Source: Streptomyces parvus (GTDB lineage: Bacteria > Actinomycetota > Actinomycetes > Streptomycetales > Streptomycetaceae). Taken from it: DNA of 64,000 bases. The translations under genes and the position numbers were made by a program. Shown here in pieces: positions 60,440-64,000 of the stretch. The number at the start of each line of letters is the position of its first letter. Within the stretch, counting starts at the first letter, position 1. Location: NCBI RefSeq assembly GCF_032121415.1, contig NZ_CP135079.1, forward strand, positions 4,774,001-4,838,000, read 5' to 3'. The notes under the pieces are model-generated. The model saw only the letters and a program-made list of their open reading frames with translations. It was not told where the DNA came from and did not search any database.

Positions 60440-61562
60440 GGCCTCCCGGCAGCGGCGGCGGAGGCGCGGCGGGCAGGGCGTCCTCCATCGCGCGGGCCGC
60501 GGCGAGCAGCCCCGGGTCCGCGCCGCGCGGTGCCACCACCTGGAGCCCCACCGGGCAGCCGTCCCCGGTGAAACCGGCGGGCAGGCTCGCCGCCGGATGC
60601 CCGCTCAGGTTGAACGCCCAGGTGAGCGCCGTGGAGTAGCGGGAGCCCGGGCCCTGGTGGCCGTGCGGCCGGTTCGGAGTGGCCGGGGTCAGCAGCAGGG
60701 CCCCGCCCAGGAGCAGCGCCTCCAGCCGCTCGTCGTTCGTCCGCCGCACCCGCACCGCCTCCGGGGCGTCCGGCGCTCCGCCCCGTACCGCCGTCCAGGC
60801 GCCCGCCGGGTCGAGCAACCCGGCGTCGCGGTCCAGCAGGCGCACGGTCCCCGCTGCGACGAGCCGGTCCACGGCCGCCCGGACGACGGCCGCCACCCCT
60901 GGGTCCACCGCCGCGAACCCGAGGCCCTCGCTGTACACGGCGGGCAGGGGGAGGGGGAGAGGCGTCGGCAGCCGGGCCGGGGCGTCGTCCGGTGCGCCGC
61001 CACCGCCCAGCACCTGGCGCAGATACGGCTCCGCTGCCGCCGCCGACCGGGCGAACACCCCGGCCGAAGCCAGCCCGGTCCGGTCGGGGGAGGGGAGGAG
61101 CCCGTTCGTCGTCTTCAGCCCGAACACCCCGCACCAGGCGGCCGGGATGCGGACCGAGCCGGCCCCGTCGCTGCCCGTCGCCGCCTCCGCCATCCCGGCC
61201 GCCACCGCGACCGCCGACCCGGCCGAGGAGCCGCCCGGAGTACGGTCCGCCCGCCACGGGTTGACCGTACGGCCGTGCGCGCCCTGCCCCCAGGTCTGCC
61301 AGACGGTCCCGGGCCCGGGCACCGAGGTCGCGCCCACCGGGACCCCGCCTGCCGCGATCAGTCGGCGGGCCGCGTACGAGCGGATGCCGGAGGGGCCCTT
61401 CACCGCGAACGGCAGCCCGCCCAGGGGGAGTCGCCGCGCCACGGCCTCCCGCTCCCGGGCGAGCGCCTCGTCCGGCCAGACCTCGATGAACGCGTGCAGC
61501 GCCGGGTCCAGCTGCTCGATCCGCTCCAGGGCCCGCGCCACCGCGGAGGTCGTAGGTGTCAT
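60435..61562 (-). CDS. Amidase-signature enzyme
   Basis: A 375-residue amidase. The catalytic triad is visible: Lys in LPFAVKGPSG, cis-Ser region TPGGSSAGSAVAVAAG and nucleophile Ser in GSDGAGSVRIPAAWCG. Normal minimal length for the family; substrate unknown. CAGACT lies 6 nt before ATG 61562, a leaderless-type start. It is convergent with the membrane-protein gene and 42 bp downstream of the PBP gene. Confidence 0.88.
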   Translation of the reverse strand: MTPTTSAVARALERIEQLDPALHAFIEVWPDEALAREREAVARRLPLGGLPFAVKGPSGIRSYAARRLIAAGGVPVGATSVPGPGTVWQTWGQGAHGRTVNPWRADRTPGGSSAGSAVAVAAGMAEAATGSDGAGSVRIPAAWCGVFGLKTTNGLLPSPDRTGLASAGVFARSAAAAEPYLRQVLGGGGAPDDAPARLPTPLPLPLPAVYSEGLGFAAVDPGVAAVVRAAVDRLVAAGTVRLLDRDAGLLDPAGAWTAVRGGAPDAPEAVRVRRTNDERLEALLLGGALLLTPATPNRPHGHQGPGSRYSTALTWAFNLSGHPAASLPAGFTGDGCPVGLQVVAPRGADPGLLAAARAMEDALPAAPPPPLPGGR

Positions 61563-61604
61563 CCGGCCAGTCTGGCGGTGCGGGCCCCCGGCCGGCCGCC
61601 CGGA

Positions 61605-63068
61605 CTACTCCTGCTCCGCCAACGCCGCCTCCATCACGGCCCGGGCGATGGGGGCCGCGCTGCCGCCGCCGCTGATGTCGGCCCGGTCGGCGGCGGCGTC
61701 CTCCACCACCACCGCCACCGCGACGGCGGGGCGGCCCGAGTCGGCGGCCTGGGCCCAGGAGATGAACCAGGCGTACGGCAGACCGGAGTTGTCGACGCCG
61801 TGCTGGGCGGTGCCGGTCTTGCCGCCGACCCGGGCTCCGTCGATCGCCGCGTTCGACCCGGTGCCGTTCTCCACCACCTCGACCATCATCCGCTGGAGCT
61901 GCACGGCCGTCGCCGGGTTCATCGGCCGCTCGTACGACTGCGACCCCTCCTGCCGGACCGTGTCCCCGGTGTTCGTGGTCACCCGGTCCACCAGGTGCGG
62001 GCGTCGCAGGTCCCCGCCGTTGGCCACCGCCGAGGCGACCATCGCCATCTGGAGCGGGGTCGCCGTCGTGTTGAACTGCCCGATCGAGGACAGGGCCAGC
62101 TGGTCCTCGCTCATGTCCGTGTCGAAGTTGCTCCTCGCCACCCCGGACGGAATGCGCAGCCCGGAGTCGTTGAAGCCGAACTTCTTTGCCGTCTCCACCA
62201 TCCCGTCGAGCCCGACCTCTACCCCCAGATGGGCCATCACCGTGTTGCAGGAGACCCGGATCGCGTCCGCCAGCGACGCGTTCTCACACCCCCTCGCCTC
62301 GTTCGGCAGGGTCGTCCGCGTCCCCGGCAGGACGTACGGCGACGGGGTGTCCGTGGCCGCGTCGGCGTCCGTCACCGCCCCGGTGTCCAGGGCCGCCGCC
62401 GCCGTCACGATCTTGAACGTGGAGCCCGGCGGATAGGTCTGCCGGATGGCCCGGTTGAGCATCGGCATGCTCGTGGAGGCGTTCAGCCGGGACCACGCGC
62501 CGGTCACCGCCGCCCCGGTCCCGGACAGCCGCTCGGGGTCGTACGACGGCGTCGACACCAGGGCCAGGACCGCGCCCGTAGAGGGATCCAGGGCCGCCAC
62601 CGCGCCCCGCCGCCCGCGCAGCCCCTCGTACGCGGCCTGCTGCATCGACGCCCTGATCGTGGTGACGACATCGCCGCCCGGCTGCCGGCCCCGGGTGAAC
62701 TCGTTCCAGAAGGGCAGCGGCGCCAGCAGCGAGTCCGTACCGGACAGCACCGCGTCCTCGGCGTTCTCGAGCAGCGTGGTGCCGTACGTCTGCGAGGCGT
62801 ATCCGGTCACCGGCGCGTACAGCGGGCCGTGCAGATAGGTGCGCTCGAAGCTGAGCTGTTCGCCGGTCTCCTTGCTGCCGGTCACGGGCCGGCCGCCGAC
62901 CAGGATGTTCCCGCGCGGTTGGTCGTAACGGACGATGGCGCCACGGCGGTTGGCCGGGTTGTCGTCCAGCTCGTCGGCCTCGAAGAGCTGGACGCGCGCC
63001 GCGTTGACGAGCAGCGCCACGAGCAGCAGCAGACAGAAGGCGGCGGCCCGCCGGATGTAGCGGATCAC
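61605..63068 (-). CDS. Penicillin-binding protein 2-type transpeptidase
   Basis: A class B PBP of 487 residues that crosslinks peptidoglycan. One N-terminal membrane anchor (AAAFCLLLLVALLVNAARVQLF), a dimerisation/pedestal domain, and the transpeptidase motifs PPGSTFK (active Ser), SCNTV and GGKTGTAQ. GTG 63068 overlaps the SEDS gene stop (GTGA), a classic SEDS-PBP pair. Confidence 0.93.
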   Translation of the reverse strand: MIRYIRRAAAFCLLLLVALLVNAARVQLFEADELDDNPANRRGAIVRYDQPRGNILVGGRPVTGSKETGEQLSFERTYLHGPLYAPVTGYASQTYGTTLLENAEDAVLSGTDSLLAPLPFWNEFTRGRQPGGDVVTTIRASMQQAAYEGLRGRRGAVAALDPSTGAVLALVSTPSYDPERLSGTGAAVTGAWSRLNASTSMPMLNRAIRQTYPPGSTFKIVTAAAALDTGAVTDADAATDTPSPYVLPGTRTTLPNEARGCENASLADAIRVSCNTVMAHLGVEVGLDGMVETAKKFGFNDSGLRIPSGVARSNFDTDMSEDQLALSSIGQFNTTATPLQMAMVASAVANGGDLRRPHLVDRVTTNTGDTVRQEGSQSYERPMNPATAVQLQRMMVEVVENGTGSNAAIDGARVGGKTGTAQHGVDNSGLPYAWFISWAQAADSGRPAVAVAVVVEDAAADRADISGGGSAAPIARAVMEAALAEQE

Positions 63069-64000
63069 CGGTTCTCCTCCTCCTCGGCCGCCGCGACGAC
63101 CCCGGTCTCCACCAGCTCCGGACGGGGCCGGCGCGCGACGTCGCTGAGCCGGATCAGCAGCGCCACGATGATCCAGTTGGTGACGACGGACGAGCCGCCC
63201 TGCGCGAGGAACGGCATCGCCATCCCGGTCAGCGGGATCAGCCCCATCACCCCGCCAGCGATCACGAACACCTGGAGCGCCAGGATCGAGGCGAGACCGA
63301 TGGCGAGCAGCCGCCCGAACGGGTCGCGCAGGGCGAGCCCGGCCCGGTAACCACGCGCCACGAGCAGCGCGTAGAGCAGGAAGATCGCGGTCAGCCCGCA
63401 CAGGCCCAGCTCCTCGCCCGCGGTCGCGAGGATGAAGTCGGACTTGGCGGCGAAGCCGATCAGGATGGAGTTCCCGGCACCGAGCCCCGCCCCGAGCATC
63501 CCGCCCGCCGCGAACGCGAACAGCGACTGGGCGAGCTGGCCCGGCCCCCGCCCCGCGTCGATCGAGGCGAACGGATCCAGCCAGTCCTGCACCCGGCTGT
63601 GGACGTGCGGTTCGAAGGAGCCGACGACGAACGCCCCCACGGCCGCCAGGAGCAGCCCGACCGCGATCCAGCCGGTCCGGCCCGTCGCCACGTACAGCAT
63701 GATGACGAACAGCCCGAAGAACAGCAGCGAGGTGCCGAGGTCGCGCTCCAGCACCAGCACGCCGACGCTCAGCAGCCAGATCGCCACGATCGGCCCGAGC
63801 ACCCGGCCCGCGGGCAGTTGCAGCTTCCACACCTTGCGGCCGGTGTAGGCGAGCGCGTTGCGGTTGGCGGCCAGATAGGCGGCGAAGAACACCGCCAGCA
63901 GGATCTTGGCGAACTCCCCGGGCTGGAAGGAGAGTCCGCCGATCCGGATCCAGATCTTCGCCCCGTTCACCGCCGGGAAGAAGATCGGCACGATCAGCAG
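63065..64000 (-). CDS. SEDS-family peptidoglycan polymerase (RodA/FtsW), 5' part missing
   Basis: A multispanning glycosyltransferase. The visible 310 residues hold about eight membrane helices, the catalytic-Asp motif ERDLGTSLLFFG and the conserved GEELGLCGL and PLTGMAMPFLAQGGSS stretches. The gene runs off the right edge. With the PBP it forms the usual SEDS-PBP synthase for elongation or division. It is not known which. Confidence 0.92.
   Translation of the reverse strand: MLIVPIFFPAVNGAKIWIRIGGLSFQPGEFAKILLAVFFAAYLAANRNALAYTGRKVWKLQLPAGRVLGPIVAIWLLSVGVLVLERDLGTSLLFFGLFVIMLYVATGRTGWIAVGLLLAAVGAFVVGSFEPHVHSRVQDWLDPFASIDAGRGPGQLAQSLFAFAAGGMLGAGLGAGNSILIGFAAKSDFILATAGEELGLCGLTAIFLLYALLVARGYRAGLALRDPFGRLLAIGLASILALQVFVIAGGVMGLIPLTGMAMPFLAQGGSSVVTNWIIVALLIRLSDVARRPRPELVETGVVAAAEEEENR

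Noticed and set aside
60597..63350. 917-residue plus-strand ORF opposite amidase and PBP
   Set aside because: Covers two well-supported genes and has shadow composition.

Overview
The window is a 64 kb stretch of a high-GC actinobacterial chromosome, almost certainly a Streptomyces. The evidence is strong third-position GC bias, GTG and TTG starts, a complete conservon (CvnA-B-C-D), nickel superoxide dismutase with its SodX peptidase, the fused Kgd-type 2-oxoglutarate decarboxylase/dehydrogenase, snapalysin with its LysR partner, and an EshA-type encapsulin. I saw no IS element, integrase, CRISPR array, rRNA or tRNA gene. Gene order (sodN/sodX, malic enzyme, kgd, two-component pair, lon, conservon, PBP/RodA) looks like conserved chromosomal core.

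Region by region. 0-1.6 kb: flavohaemoglobin hmp (cut by the window edge) and its NO sensor nsrR, each behind a similar 23-bp candidate NsrR box. 1.6-4.9 kb: a family 2B encapsulin shell gene with a cyclic-nucleotide-binding domain, followed after a perfect 17-bp hairpin by a polyprenyl diphosphate synthase (likely cargo) and a GNAT acetyltransferase; there is no terpene cyclase in the visible flank. This is the most striking locus. 4.9-16.4 kb: small conserved proteins, a DUF1648/YtrA-type GntR pair, snapalysin and its divergent LysR regulator, an LPDTG cell-wall protein, two SDR-type proteins, a tandem DUF1266 pair and an alpha/beta hydrolase. 16.5-24.3 kb: MerR regulator and SulP transporter around a 24-bp palindrome, sodN/sodX, a CGNR zinc-finger protein, a methyltransferase and an amino-acid ABC importer. 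24.3-33.3 kb: malic enzyme, an oxidoreductase, an endoglycoceramidase-like GH5 enzyme, an autoregulated HTH/Clp-N module, and a PadR/DUF4097 operon. 33.1-43 kb: DUF6104, kgd, an OmpR-type two-component system, a spermidine-synthase-like protein and lon with an HspR (HAIR) operator.

43-52 kb: a polysaccharide deacetylase, a MarR regulator, a PP2C-like phosphatase, and a conservon whose last gene is followed by a styrene-monooxygenase-like flavoprotein. 51.7-56 kb: a secreted NlpC/P60 endopeptidase and a membrane protein whose kinase domain lacks every catalytic residue, joined to a PQQ-type propeller. 56-59.5 kb: a TetR gene with two divergent diiron proteins (AurF-like and ferritin-like). 59.5-64 kb: a proline-rich membrane protein, an amidase, and a PBP2-type transpeptidase overlapping a SEDS (RodA/FtsW) gene that runs off the window.

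Recurring themes: divergent regulator/target pairs with visible palindromic operators, long perfect GC hairpins closing convergent gene pairs, and many genes with a -10-like hexamer 6-8 nt before the start codon and no Shine-Dalgarno, suggesting leaderless mRNAs. All functional calls rest on recognition of family motifs by reading; no database search was run.
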